DNA of 64,000 nucleotides. Origin: Halomonas campaniensis (lineage in GTDB: Bacteria > Pseudomonadota > Gammaproteobacteria > Pseudomonadales > Halomonadaceae). Both the position numbers and the translations under genes were made by a program. Numbering within the stretch: the first letter of the stretch is position 1; the number at the start of each line of letters is the position of its first letter. The stretch is taken from positions 323,250-387,249 of the forward strand of contig NZ_JPUA01000034.1 in assembly GCF_002211105.1 (NCBI RefSeq), in the 5' to 3' direction. Positions 26,126 to 34,713 of this stretch are shown in pieces. The notes below the pieces were generated by a model. It saw only the letters and a list, made by a program, of their open reading frames with translations, was not told where the DNA came from and made no database searches.

Positions 26126-26164
26126 TCGTCAATTGTTACCTACTCGTACTGAAATACGAAGAAC

Positions 26165-26908
26165 TCACATCTTGTTGAGCATCTCCACCGCTTCATCGAA
26201 GTGGCCGTCACGCTCCGCCCAGCGCAGGAAGTTGACGTTTTCCACGAGAATTTCCTTGGGTGTGGGGTTTTGTTGGAACAGCGTCATGACTTCGTCGATA
26301 AAGTCATCGAGCGGCATATAGCCTTCGCGGGTCGACTGGCCGGGTGTCAGTTCCGTCTGCACGGCGGGGGGCGCCAGCTCAATGAGTTCGACCTTGCCCT
26401 TGAGTTGTTCGCGGAGCGAAATCGTATAGGAGTGAATGGCCGCCTTGGTGGCGTTGTAGGTGGGCGTGCCGCTTAACGGTACAAACGCCAACCCGGAGGA
26501 TACGTTCACGATCGTCGCGTCTGGCTGGCTTACCAAGTGATCGGTCAGTGCGTTGGTCAGCCGGATAGGCCCTAGCAGATTGGTGACGACCGTCTGTTCG
26601 GCATCAATGAGGTCATGGGTACTGGTCAAGTCCTCGCGGCGCATGATGCCCGCATTGTTGATCAGCACGTTGAGGTTGGGGTGCTCCGCGACGACGCGAT
26701 TCGCAAAGGCGGCGATGTCTTCTGAATCCTCGACATCAATGACCATCGCGTGCATGTTCTGCTGACCGGCAATGCTTTCCTCCAGCGTTTCCATGCGCCG
26801 TCCAGCGACGATGACGGTGTTGCCCAGCGCGTTAAAGCGTAGAGCAAGCTCACGGCCAATGCCGGAGCCACCGCCGGTGATGAGAATGGTGTTTCCTGAT
26901 GTTTTCAC
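26165..26908 (-). CDS. Short-chain dehydrogenase/reductase, DltE-like
   Basis: 247-residue Rossmann-fold oxidoreductase. The cofactor motif is TGGGSGIG (residues 11-18), followed by NNAGIMR (about 84-90), the catalytic Ser in NVSSGLAFVPLSG and the Tyr-Lys pair in YNATKAA. ELAPPAVQTELTPGQ and the C-terminal FLRWAERDGHFDEAVEMLN resemble the DltE-type classical SDRs of proteobacteria. The presence of Arg rather than Asp near GRRMETLEES hints at NADPH preference. It is a lone gene; no substrate can be deduced. Confidence 0.9.
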   Translation of the reverse strand: MKTSGNTILITGGGSGIGRELALRFNALGNTVIVAGRRMETLEESIAGQQNMHAMVIDVEDSEDIAAFANRVVAEHPNLNVLINNAGIMRREDLTSTHDLIDAEQTVVTNLLGPIRLTNALTDHLVSQPDATIVNVSSGLAFVPLSGTPTYNATKAAIHSYTISLREQLKGKVELIELAPPAVQTELTPGQSTREGYMPLDDFIDEVMTLFQQNPTPKEILVENVNFLRWAERDGHFDEAVEMLNKM

Positions 26909-27278
26909 TGTTATACACTCCGCCTATCATTAGGATTCAATGCCATCAATATCGATAGTCGCGCTGCTCGAACCGCTTCGTTGGTGAGGCCCCTGAACGG
27001 CTGCGCTTACCTTTACTTTTTAACAATTCCACGGCGGCAGGGCTTGCCAACCCTTGCGCAAAACTTGCCTGATCCTGCAGGGGCGGGTGAATACCTTCAG
27101 CATCTTGCTAACGTTGAGTTGAAAGGCGGGAGAAAATCAGACGAATCCACTCAAATAGGCCACCCGGACGTATGCCAAGCGCAGCTAAACAGGCTGCGCT
27201 GTCAGAAAACTATCGAGGCAGCCAGTAACCATGCAGCGATGTCCCTGCGAATAGGCGCTTGTGCCACATGGCACTTGA
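26909..27278. other. Intergenic region between SDR and ridA
   Basis: About 370 bp upstream of the SDR gene. It should contain the SDR promoter near 26909-26950. I see no convincing gene: short frames in it have no family features. A 14-bp palindrome GTGCCACATGGCAC at 27261-27274 lies directly after the ridA stop and could be part of a weak terminator. Confidence 0.5.
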
Positions 27279-27671
27279 TTACTCGGGTAGTCTGGCAATG
27301 ACCTTGATTTCAAAATCGAAACCCGCCAGCCATGTCACGCCGACCGCCGTCCAGTTTGGGTAGGGTTTTTCTGGAAACGCACGCGCCTTGGCTTCCAGCC
27401 AGATAGGGAATTGGGCCTCCGGGTCAGTATGAAAGCTCGTCACATCGACGATATCGTCAAAGCTTGCGCCCGCTGCTTCCAGTACTCTTTGTAGGTTGTC
27501 GAAAGCAAGCTGCACCTGAGCAGCAAAATCTGGCTCGGGGGAGCCGTCTTCACGACTGCCGACTTGGCCCGAGACAAACAGAAAATCGCCCGAGCGAACG
27601 GCGGCGGAATAGGTATTCTGGTCATAAAGTGCCTGGCGGCCCGAGGGGAAAACAGCGTCACGCTTAGCCAT
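27279..27671 (-). CDS. RidA-family (YjgF/YER057c/UK114) protein
   Basis: 130-residue trimeric-fold protein related to enamine/imine deaminase RidA. Family elements include AVRSGDFLFVSGQVG, QVQLAFDNLQRVLEAAGASFDDIVDVT and the C-terminal VGVTWLAGFDFEIKVIA. The canonical Arg of true RidA (in the R-A-xx-V-xx-LP segment near residue 105) is replaced in NWTAVGVTWLA, so it may belong to an Rid subgroup without deaminase activity. The ATG at 27671 has GGAGA five bases upstream and is preferred over the ATG at 27683. It is divergent from a LysR gene. Confidence 0.9.
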   Translation of the reverse strand: MAKRDAVFPSGRQALYDQNTYSAAVRSGDFLFVSGQVGSREDGSPEPDFAAQVQLAFDNLQRVLEAAGASFDDIVDVTSFHTDPEAQFPIWLEAKARAFPEKPYPNWTAVGVTWLAGFDFEIKVIARLPE

Positions 27672-27769
27672 GTGAATCTCCATCAGTAGGTCAAAACCGA
27701 CCCGTTGTTTACGATGAAGTCACTTTAGCCCTCCATTTTTGGTGGATAAACGGCGAATTCTGTTCAACA

Positions 27770-27790
27770 TTGTTTGTAGTTTTCAAACAA
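27770..27790. promoter_or_regulatory. LysR-type operator candidate between ridA and lysR
   Basis: TTGTTTG-N7-CAAACAA is a perfect 7-bp inverted repeat of the LysR T-N11-A class. It lies 20 bp before the lysR ATG and about 100 bp from the divergent ridA start. Confidence 0.62.
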
Positions 27791-27810
27791 TCACAAGGAC
27801 TGGTATAGCC

Positions 27811-28749
27811 ATGGATCGCTTTAACGCCATGCAGGCATTTGCCCGGGTAGTGGAAACGGGCAGCTTTACCAAAGCAGCTGAAACACTGCACATGAGCAAA
27901 ACCAGCGTGACGCAACTGGTGCAACAATTAGAGGCAAGGCTGCGGGTAAAGCTGCTCAACCGCACCACGCGTAAGGTTAACGTCACGGCTGACGGTGCTG
28001 CCTATTACGAGCGCGTTATAAAGCTATTAGCCGATATGGATGATGCTGAAACGAGCCTGTCCAACGCCTCGGTGTTGCCTCGCGGCCGACTAAGGGTGGA
28101 CGTGCCCAGCCCGTTCGCGCGGATGATCTTGATACCAGCGTTGCCTGCTTTCCACGCTCAATACCCCGATATTCAAATCGATATGGGGGCGAGTGATCGC
28201 ATGGTGGATCTGATAGGTGAAAGCGTGGATTGTGTGGTGCGTGGCGGAGAACTCACGGATTTGTCGTTAGTGGCGCGCCGCGTAGGCGACCTGAAAATCG
28301 GTATTTACGCAGCGCCGAGCTATCTGGAAAGTGCTGGTTTGCCTTCGCACCCGCAAGAACTCTCAGCTCCGCCTCACTACATTGTAGGGCTCCGATGGGC
28401 CCGTGCCGGGGTGAATTCTCCCTACGCCATGTACCTCAACGGAGAGCGCGTCACCGTACAAGGGCGCTATGTGATTTCGGTTGATGACGGTAATGCTGGT
28501 CTTGCAGCAGGCATAGCGGGGCTCGGCGTAGTTTGGCTTCCTGACTACATGGCCAGTGAGCACGTATCTCGCGGGGAGCTGGTTCGCCTATTTGATGGCT
28601 GGCATCTCGACCCAATGCCGATGTACGTCGCTTTCCCACCGAATCGGCACGTAAGCGCCAAGCTGCGCGTGTTTATCGATTGGATCGTAGAGTTGATGGC
28701 TCAGCATGCGCCCATGGTGGATCGACGGGAGCAACCGCGATACAAGTAA
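27811..28749 (+). CDS. LysR-family transcriptional regulator
   Basis: 312-residue regulator. The winged helix is at residues 1-60 (MDRFNAMQAFARVVETGSF, MSKTSVTQLVQQLE), with an effector domain from about 88 to 295 (GRLRVDVPSPFARMILIPAL, LVARRVGDLKIGIYA, GIAGLGVVWLPDYM). The frame opens at 27739, but the ATG at 27811 begins the standard LysR sequence and has AAGGA upstream. It is divergent from ridA across the palindrome at 27770-27790, so it probably controls itself and ridA. It resembles the CrgA/AaeR-like group of small-molecule sensors. Confidence 0.92.
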   Translation: MDRFNAMQAFARVVETGSFTKAAETLHMSKTSVTQLVQQLEARLRVKLLNRTTRKVNVTADGAAYYERVIKLLADMDDAETSLSNASVLPRGRLRVDVPSPFARMILIPALPAFHAQYPDIQIDMGASDRMVDLIGESVDCVVRGGELTDLSLVARRVGDLKIGIYAAPSYLESAGLPSHPQELSAPPHYIVGLRWARAGVNSPYAMYLNGERVTVQGRYVISVDDGNAGLAAGIAGLGVVWLPDYMASEHVSRGELVRLFDGWHLDPMPMYVAFPPNRHVSAKLRVFIDWIVELMAQHAPMVDRREQPRYK

Positions 28750-28793
28750 CTAGTTCACTCGCGCTTTACTCTGGTAATTCCATGAGAGGACAC

Positions 28794-30869
28794 TTATTTT
28801 TTTAGCACGGGAGCGCTCGTGGCTTTAGGCATAGACTTAATCTGTGGCCGCTCCGCCATAATGCGTGCAAGGCGCTCTAGGGCTAGTTCGAGCCGCTCAA
28901 TCAAGCCTTCCAGCAGTACCCGGCGGTCGGCGGGGACATCGCCATAGGCCATAATCGCTTCGTCCAGCTGTTTACCTGCTTCACGAATCCCTTGGGGTGG
29001 CCGCCCGTTGGCGCTCTCTTCAAACCCGCTAGCTAGCGTGCCTAGTAGGTGGCGATGCGCCTCGCGGATGCGCGGGTGAGGTGCATCATCAAGCCGATCA
29101 CGCAGGCGTAGGGTAGCGGTGCCAACATCCAGCCCGGTCAGGCCTAGAATAAATAGGTGGCGCTGGTCTTCAGGCAGCATGTCGTCATGCTGCGCCAGTT
29201 GCAGCAGTCGATCCGCCATGTGGCCGCTGAAGCGGGTTTCGGCGTCGCGAATCGAGCGCTGGCTTAGCTCATGGATATCGGTGGAAATCGCCTTGATTAA
29301 ACGCCGCCGCCGAAGTCGAGTACCCAGCCCCGGCAGCAGGCGAAAGCCCATGACCACACAGCTTAGCCCGATTACTACGGCCACCACCCGGTTGGCAAAA
29401 CTATCGAACGAGAAGTCCATGCCGTTGCCGGGCATGGTGAGCAGAATATTGAAAATGGTAAATGCCAGGCAGTAACCCATGGTCGCCGGGTTAGTGGCGC
29501 CCAGCAGGCCTAAAAACAGCGGCGTGCCAAACAGCATGGCCAGCATCGGGAAGCCATTGGCCTGGGAGAGCAGCACATGGCCGAACAGAAAAGCACTGGG
29601 AATCGCCGCCAGCATACCCTTATAAAACATCATGGTAATGGCGATGGGATTGTCGCGGCTGGCGAAAAAGGCGGAAAACAGTGTGCCCAGCATCATCGCG
29701 ATCATGGCGCTCTGCCAGGCGGTGACGATCCAGAAAGTCGCCAGTAGCGAAAATACTAGCCCTGAGCGAATGGCGTTAATACCGGCGGCGAGGTGATCGC
29801 GGTGCCAGGCCAGTGGTGATGAGCGCAGTTTATGGCTCTCCGGGGAGGCAATCGCTTCCCGGGCATCAAGCATGATCATGGCGTGGCCGATCGATTCACG
29901 TAGCCCCAACCGCAGACGCCGATCGAGGGGTGCTAAGCTGTTCTCTTCTTCGCTTTCATGAACCCGGTGGCGTAGCGACTGGAGGGCTTTTCTGGCCTCA
30001 ACGACCCCTTTGACGTGTTCGGCATCGCGAAAGCCTTTTGCGATCTTGCCCGCGAGTTCGATACTTTGCGGAGCTAGCCGGTCAGCGTGGTCGTGCATCA
30101 GTTGATGCAGCGCCTGCAGATTGGCGAAAAAGCGCAGCGTGCGGCGGGTGAGTACATGGGCTGCCCGAACTCGGCCGGGGCCTACCGGGCCTTCAAATCG
30201 GGCGGCCTGGCTGTCGGTTTCCAGCAGTGTTAATGGCACGAGGCTGCTGCGCAGGGCTTTCTGCATCGCCGGAATATCGTCGCTGGCTTCTAAGCGCAGG
30301 GCGGCATGCTCGAAGGCTTCGTTGATCACGCTGTCGGCCTGAGTGGCCAGGTGGGTGCCCACATGGGATGGCCAGAGCAGCGAGCTGACCAGCATGGCGC
30401 AGATGGCGCCCAGCCCGAGCTCGGTAAGGCGCGCCACGGCGATATCGAAAATCCCAGCGGGCGAACTGCCGCTGGAGATGACCACGATCAGCATGGCCGT
30501 TACGGAGGCCATCAGGCAGCCGTAGGTGTAATTATTACGCCACAGCGAGCCCACGTAGGTGCATAGCATAATCCAAGCGGTCAGCACGATAAGCGCAGGT
30601 ACGCGGGCCTGGGCAAATAGGGCCATGATCGCGATGCCCGCAACGGCACCAATAAAGGTGCCGACAAGCTGGCAGATGCCTTTCTCTACCACCATGCCAC
30701 TCATGGGGCGGATCTGTAGAAACGCCGCCGACATCAGCGCCCAGTAGGGGCGCTCCAAGTCGAACATCAACGCGATATAGAGAGCGAGCATCATTGCCAG
30801 GGTGGTCTTGATGGCAAACTTAACCGCCGTGGCGTTGGGCGTCAGATAGGTGCTAACAAACGGCGACAT
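28794..30869 (-). CDS. aaeB: FUSC-family efflux protein, AaeB-like
   Basis: 691-residue inner-membrane protein of the aromatic-acid exporter family. Two repeats of about six membrane helices (about 15-170 and 360-510) are each followed by a soluble helical part. LYIALMFDLERPYWALMSAAF and RPMSGMVVEKGICQLVGTFIGAVAG are hallmarks of FUSC/AaeB proteins. In E. coli AaeAB exports p-hydroxybenzoate. It is the last gene of an aaeXAB-like operon, three bases after aaeA. Its convergent neighbour is the LysR above. Confidence 0.92.
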   Translation of the reverse strand: MSPFVSTYLTPNATAVKFAIKTTLAMMLALYIALMFDLERPYWALMSAAFLQIRPMSGMVVEKGICQLVGTFIGAVAGIAIMALFAQARVPALIVLTAWIMLCTYVGSLWRNNYTYGCLMASVTAMLIVVISSGSSPAGIFDIAVARLTELGLGAICAMLVSSLLWPSHVGTHLATQADSVINEAFEHAALRLEASDDIPAMQKALRSSLVPLTLLETDSQAARFEGPVGPGRVRAAHVLTRRTLRFFANLQALHQLMHDHADRLAPQSIELAGKIAKGFRDAEHVKGVVEARKALQSLRHRVHESEEENSLAPLDRRLRLGLRESIGHAMIMLDAREAIASPESHKLRSSPLAWHRDHLAAGINAIRSGLVFSLLATFWIVTAWQSAMIAMMLGTLFSAFFASRDNPIAITMMFYKGMLAAIPSAFLFGHVLLSQANGFPMLAMLFGTPLFLGLLGATNPATMGYCLAFTIFNILLTMPGNGMDFSFDSFANRVVAVVIGLSCVVMGFRLLPGLGTRLRRRRLIKAISTDIHELSQRSIRDAETRFSGHMADRLLQLAQHDDMLPEDQRHLFILGLTGLDVGTATLRLRDRLDDAPHPRIREAHRHLLGTLASGFEESANGRPPQGIREAGKQLDEAIMAYGDVPADRRVLLEGLIERLELALERLARIMAERPQIKSMPKATSAPVLKK

Positions 30870-30872
30870 GGG

Positions 30873-31757
30873 TTACTCAGGCTGATCGGCAGCGTTTTCG
30901 GCAGGGCGGACACGCACGGTTGCTGTCATGCCGACGCTCAGTAGGGTGTCATCAGGGACGTCTTCCAGTGAAATGTGCACCGGAATACGCTGAGCCAGGC
31001 GCACCCAGCTAAAGGTGGGCTCCACTTGCGGTAGCAACTGCTGGTTAAGGGTTGTGTTGCTATCGGCAATGCCTCGGCCAATACCCGCCACTCGGCCCTC
31101 CAGATGGGTGTCGCCGTTCATCAGAATCACATCCACCGGATCGCCCACGTTGATCGACGTCATTTTGGTCTCTTCGAAGTAACCCACGACATAGAAGGAG
31201 TTATCCGCGATCAGCGCCATCACCGGCGTGCCCCGATTAGCGTAAGTGCCAGCGGTAAGATGGACATTGAGGATATGGCCGCTGACCGGCGCGGTTATTT
31301 GAGTGCGGGCTAAATCAAGCTGGGCGCTGGCCAGCTCCGCCTGAGCCTGCTGTAAATCAGCGGCGGCAATGCGCGAGTTGATCTGGGCAATCTGCTGGTT
31401 TTCTACGCTAATCGCACGATTGTTACTCAACTGGTTACGTCGACCCTCCTCGGCGCGGCTTAGCTCCAGAGTCGCTTGGCGATGGTCAACGGTGGCCTGG
31501 GCGCTGTCCACCGCCGCTTGGTAACGCGTGTTATCGATCTCAAACAGCGTATCGCCTTGGGCGACATAATCAGTATCCGCCACTTCAAGCGTACGTACCC
31601 AGCCGGAGACATCGGGGGCAATCGTCACCACTTCCGCATGAACCCGAGCGTCGCGAGTCCAGGGGGTATAGAGGTAGTAGTGCCATAGCCATGCACCGGC
31701 GGCAACGGCAATGGCGACAATAACGAGGGTGAGCAAAATACGGAGCGAAGGGCGCAT
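30873..31757 (-). CDS. aaeA: HlyD-family adaptor, AaeA-like
   Basis: 294-residue membrane-fusion protein with one N-terminal membrane helix (about 7-28: LRILLTLVIVAIAVAAGAWL). It carries the family phrase YTPWTRDARVHAEVV, lipoyl halves (APDVSGWVRTLEVADTDYV and ITAPVSGHILNVHLTAGTY) and a coiled-coil hairpin at about 85-165. The frame opens at 31859, but the ATG at 31757 starts just before the anchor helix. It follows the aaeX-like gene by 23 bp and partners the AaeB-like exporter. Confidence 0.93.
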   Translation of the reverse strand: MRPSLRILLTLVIVAIAVAAGAWLWHYYLYTPWTRDARVHAEVVTIAPDVSGWVRTLEVADTDYVAQGDTLFEIDNTRYQAAVDSAQATVDHRQATLELSRAEEGRRNQLSNNRAISVENQQIAQINSRIAAADLQQAQAELASAQLDLARTQITAPVSGHILNVHLTAGTYANRGTPVMALIADNSFYVVGYFEETKMTSINVGDPVDVILMNGDTHLEGRVAGIGRGIADSNTTLNQQLLPQVEPTFSWVRLAQRIPVHISLEDVPDDTLLSVGMTATVRVRPAENAADQPE

Positions 31758-31780
31758 CGGGGTTTCTCTCAAGGGCTGTC

Positions 31781-31999
31781 TTAAGGGCTTTGAAGCAAAA
31801 CAGTAAAAATGAACGTGGTGGCAGCGGTGAGGATGACAAACAATGAAATGTCGAACCACGCCTCGTACCAGAGCGCGTACTCGCCGACCACCCAGTGCAG
31901 TAGTGAACGAATGGTCAGCGTAGCCACAAAGCCGATCAGCGCGTAGATCAACAGAGGGCTTAAGTAGATGCCACCGACAGCAATTTCTTGAACACCCAT
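31781..31999 (-). CDS. aaeX: DUF1656 small membrane protein, AaeX-like
   Basis: 72-residue protein with two membrane segments (about 13-33 and 49-70), matching the AaeX/DUF1656 family: EIAVGGIYLSPLLIYALIGF and ALWYEAWFDISLFVILTA. It is the first gene of the aaeXAB-like operon. Its exact role in the pump is unknown. Confidence 0.9.
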   Translation of the reverse strand: MGVQEIAVGGIYLSPLLIYALIGFVATLTIRSLLHWVVGEYALWYEAWFDISLFVILTAATTFIFTVLLQSP

Positions 32000-32264
32000 A
32001 ACATCCTTAAGTGGCCTGTAAGTAACGGCAATGTAAGGCGCTAAATGGGGCTAATGACGTGCCAGACATTTATCCCCTGCTAGTGAAAGTGACTCAGCAC
32101 CAGTATAGAGAGCGAGAGCATAGTTTGCCTTATAACGGCGAACGAGGTGTAGGTGCGTGTGCGGTGGCCCTGGTGGGGTTCATTCCCAGCCTTATTCGCG
32201 GGTGTGCTAAAGTGCAGCTTCGTCGTTTTCCTTTGTTTATCCGCTGAATAGTTGACTGTTGCCC

Positions 32265-32714
32265 GTGAGAACAGATAGCCGCCTCTCTCGTATGCTGCAT
32301 GTGCTGCTGCACATCGCGCGGGAATCCCAACCGATTACCTCAGAGCAGATTAGTGCCATGCTGGGCACCAATGCTGCCGTGGTGCGGCGCACTATGGCGG
32401 GCCTTCGTAAGGCGGGCTATGTAAAGTCTGAAAAGGGCCACAACGGTGGCTGGCGCATCGCCTGCGATTTGCACAGCGTAACGCTGCTGGATATACACAA
32501 CGCCGTAGGCGGGCCGCGCATTTTCGCCATCGGCACCGACCGTGATAACCCTGAGTGCGCGGTAGAGCAGGTGGTTAATGCGGCGCTTTTTGACGCTATG
32601 CGCGAAGCGGAAGCGCTACTGATCGCCCGTTTGGGAGCGATCACGCTGTCGGAACTAGCCACTCAGTTTGACGAAATTGCCACCCGTAAAGGCTACCAAC
32701 TGCCGACGCCTTAA
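32265..32714 (+). CDS. Rrf2-family transcriptional regulator
   Basis: 149-residue winged-helix regulator. The N-terminal half (DSRLSRMLHVLLHIA, QISAMLGTNAAVVRRTMAGLRKAGYVKSEKGHNGGW read in two parts) is typical of Rrf2. There is no three-Cys Fe-S cluster of the IscR/NsrR type; only one Cys in the sensor region (NPECAVEQV) besides C68 (ACDLHS), so a thiol switch or ligand sensor of the YwnA type is more likely. Start codons are non-ATG: GTG at 32265 is preferred on family length, with TTG at 32259 possible. It stands 148 bp before a thioredoxin-reductase-like gene whose promoter holds a clear palindrome. Confidence 0.86.
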   Translation: MRTDSRLSRMLHVLLHIARESQPITSEQISAMLGTNAAVVRRTMAGLRKAGYVKSEKGHNGGWRIACDLHSVTLLDIHNAVGGPRIFAIGTDRDNPECAVEQVVNAALFDAMREAEALLIARLGAITLSELATQFDEIATRKGYQLPTP

Positions 32715-32774
32715 TACTTCACCACCTACCCGATTAACGTTAATCGGCATTCTCAACATTGCCATTGACCTCTG

Positions 32775-32805
32775 TGTATCTTTTAATGTATCAATAAAAG
32801 ATACA
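32775..32805. promoter_or_regulatory. Operator candidate for the Rrf2 regulator
   Basis: TGTATCTTTTA (32775-32785) is perfectly inverted at 32795-32805 (TAAAAGATACA) around a 9-bp spacer that itself contains another TGTATC (32787-32792). It precedes the flavoprotein gene by 57 bp and follows the Rrf2 gene. The symmetry is observed; Rrf2 binding is inferred from position. Confidence 0.68.
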
Positions 32806-32862
32806 TGAGATGAGTTTATTCACCATGGGCTTAAAAGGCTGGGTGAACACGGAGGAAGGGCA

Positions 32863-33756
32863 ATGAGTTTTGATACAGTGATTATCGGTGGCAGCTACGC
32901 GGGTATGGCGGCAGGGCTACAGCTGGCCCGAGCAAGGCGGAAAATATTACTGATAGATGCGGGACAGCCCCGCAACCGTTTTACGTCTTACTCCCATGGT
33001 TTTTTAACCCAGGATGGTGCGCCACCCGCAGAGATAGCAGCAGAGGCCCGTAGCCAACTGATGGAGTACCCAACGGTTGAGTGGTGCACGGGGCGGGTGG
33101 AGACAGTAACGGGGACGGCTGATAATTTCTTGGTGGCGCTCGCCGATGGCAGCACCTATCAGGCACGGCGTATTATTCTGGCCGCGGGTGTTACCGATGA
33201 GCTTCCAGGCTTACCGGGGCTCGCCGAGCTGTGGGGCAAACGCGTTTTCCACTGCCCGTACTGCCACGGTTATGAGCTGGGCAAAGAGAGTATCGGTGTG
33301 TTGGCAACCTCAGAACTCGCGATGCACCATGGTTTGATGCTGCCCGACTGGGGCGCCACCACACTGTTTCTTAACGATGCCTTTGAACCCAATGCCGAAC
33401 AGCTGGCTCAGCTTAAGGCGCGCGGCACCCAGGTAGAGTATGGCGCAGCGGTGCGTATTAGTGCGCAAGCAGAAGGTGTTGAGCTGGTAATGCAGGATGA
33501 CCGTGTGTTTCCACTGGTGGGCTTGTTTGTTGCGCCACGCATTCACCTTAGTCCGCTGGTAGCGCAATTGGGTTGCGAATTTGAGGAGTCTCCCATGGGC
33601 TGCATTGTTAAAACCGATGCAATGCAGGCCACTTCAATCCCCGGTGTTTTCGCTTGCGGTGATGTGGCCCGCGCCGCAGGGTCGGTCACCTTTGCCGTGG
33701 CCGATGGCGCCATGGCGGGGCTTTCTACACACCGGTCATTGATGTTTGGCATTTAA
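32863..33756 (+). CDS. Thioredoxin-reductase-like NAD(P)/FAD oxidoreductase
   Basis: 297-residue flavoprotein of the class II pyridine nucleotide-disulfide reductase group. The N-terminal FAD motif is VIIGGSYAGMAAGLQLARA (residues 6-24), the redox pair is C131/C134 (FHCPYCHGYE), and the C-terminal FAD signature is GVFACGDVARAAGSVTFAVADGA. It is somewhat short beside TrxB (about 320), and the NADPH-binding segment is irregular (IGVLATSELAMHHGLML lacks the GxGxxA pattern), as in the TrxR-like atypical reductases. A strong GGAGGAAGG ribosome site precedes the ATG. It is probably regulated by the adjacent Rrf2 protein. Confidence 0.9.
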   Translation: MSFDTVIIGGSYAGMAAGLQLARARRKILLIDAGQPRNRFTSYSHGFLTQDGAPPAEIAAEARSQLMEYPTVEWCTGRVETVTGTADNFLVALADGSTYQARRIILAAGVTDELPGLPGLAELWGKRVFHCPYCHGYELGKESIGVLATSELAMHHGLMLPDWGATTLFLNDAFEPNAEQLAQLKARGTQVEYGAAVRISAQAEGVELVMQDDRVFPLVGLFVAPRIHLSPLVAQLGCEFEESPMGCIVKTDAMQATSIPGVFACGDVARAAGSVTFAVADGAMAGLSTHRSLMFGI

Positions 33757-33776
33757 CGCTTGGATTCAGGCGTTAA
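33753..33776 (+). terminator. Hairpin after the flavoprotein gene
   Basis: TTAACGC (33753-33759, including the stop codon) pairs perfectly with GCGTTAA (33770-33776) around a 10-base loop. There is no T-run after it, so it is at best a weak terminator. Confidence 0.35.
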
Positions 33777-33866
33777 TATGTCAGTTAACTCTCAATTAGT
33801 TAAATTAGAACTATGCTTTAGTATTAGTGTCGTACTTGCCAACTCTTAGGTCGTCGGAGAAGGCGC

Positions 33867-34604
33867 TTGTTGATCAAAAAGAAGAAAGCTCGGTCTCATA
33901 CCGAGGATCGCTGCTTGGCACTGGTACTGGCGACGGCTGCCGGTATTCTCAATGCCATGGCGTTGGGTGCTTTTGGGTTTCTCCCTTCGCATATGAGTGG
34001 CAATGCCTCACAAATGTCGACGGAAGTAGTCAGTTCCGATACCTATGGCTTGTTGTTTCTGGCAGCCCTGCTCTTGGCATTCGTGATAGGCAGTACGCTC
34101 GCTCGCGTTGCCGTGGTCGTGGGGCAGAAACTCAGAACCATCTTTTGCCTGATTCTCTTGGCGGAAGGCGTGGCATTGACGGCGGTGTCGATGTTTGAAC
34201 TGCTGTTTTACTCGACACGCTTCAACGAGGAAGTGCTGATAGCACTGGGCTTCTTGATGGGAGTTCATAACGCGACGTCAACGCAACTCTCAAACGGTCG
34301 GGTGAGGTCGACTCACGTAACCGGCACACTAACGGATGCTGGCATCGCGTTAGGCTCGTTCTTATCATCCTTGGTGGCACGGGGTGAGGCGACCGACCGC
34401 CGTTCTTGCCGAAAGCAACTCTATACGCATTTGACGACGATTTTTTCATTTCTGACTGGGTGTGTCATCGGATTTGTGTTGTTCAATTTGTTTGGTTTCA
34501 AGGCAATGCTGGGGCTGGGGGGTGTTTTGATGATCGTTCCCTTGAGCGCAATTGTTATCACAGTGCGTACGGCAAGTAAGTTGATGGACGCCAGAAGAGC
34601 CTAA
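33867..34604 (+). CDS. DUF1275 (YoaK-like) membrane protein
   Basis: 245-residue integral membrane protein with about six helices. It matches DUF1275/YoaK: LATAAGILNAMALGAFGFLPSHMSGN near the start, GFLMGVHNATSTQLSNGRVRSTHVTGTLTDAG in the middle. Function in the family is unknown. The start is TTG at 33867 (or TTG at 33870) with GGAGAAGG three to four bases upstream; no ATG is nearby. It is a single gene. Confidence 0.88.
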   Translation: MLIKKKKARSHTEDRCLALVLATAAGILNAMALGAFGFLPSHMSGNASQMSTEVVSSDTYGLLFLAALLLAFVIGSTLARVAVVVGQKLRTIFCLILLAEGVALTAVSMFELLFYSTRFNEEVLIALGFLMGVHNATSTQLSNGRVRSTHVTGTLTDAGIALGSFLSSLVARGEATDRRSCRKQLYTHLTTIFSFLTGCVIGFVLFNLFGFKAMLGLGGVLMIVPLSAIVITVRTASKLMDARRA

Positions 34605-34713
34605 CGGGTAGTGACGTCCCTTCGCCGGTCGCACAGTTACGATTGACTAAACTGCATTGGCATCAGGCTTGCTGTGTACCTGAGAGCCCTCCGCTAATAG
34701 ATAGACTGGCGAA

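Noticed and set aside
27261..27274. Palindrome GTGCCACATGGCAC after ridA as an operator
   Set aside because: It sits after a stop codon and far from any start; it has no T-run, so neither operator nor terminator is well supported.
26981..27301. 106-codon frame between the SDR and ridA genes
   Set aside because: No motif or ribosome site; it runs into the end of ridA on the other strand.
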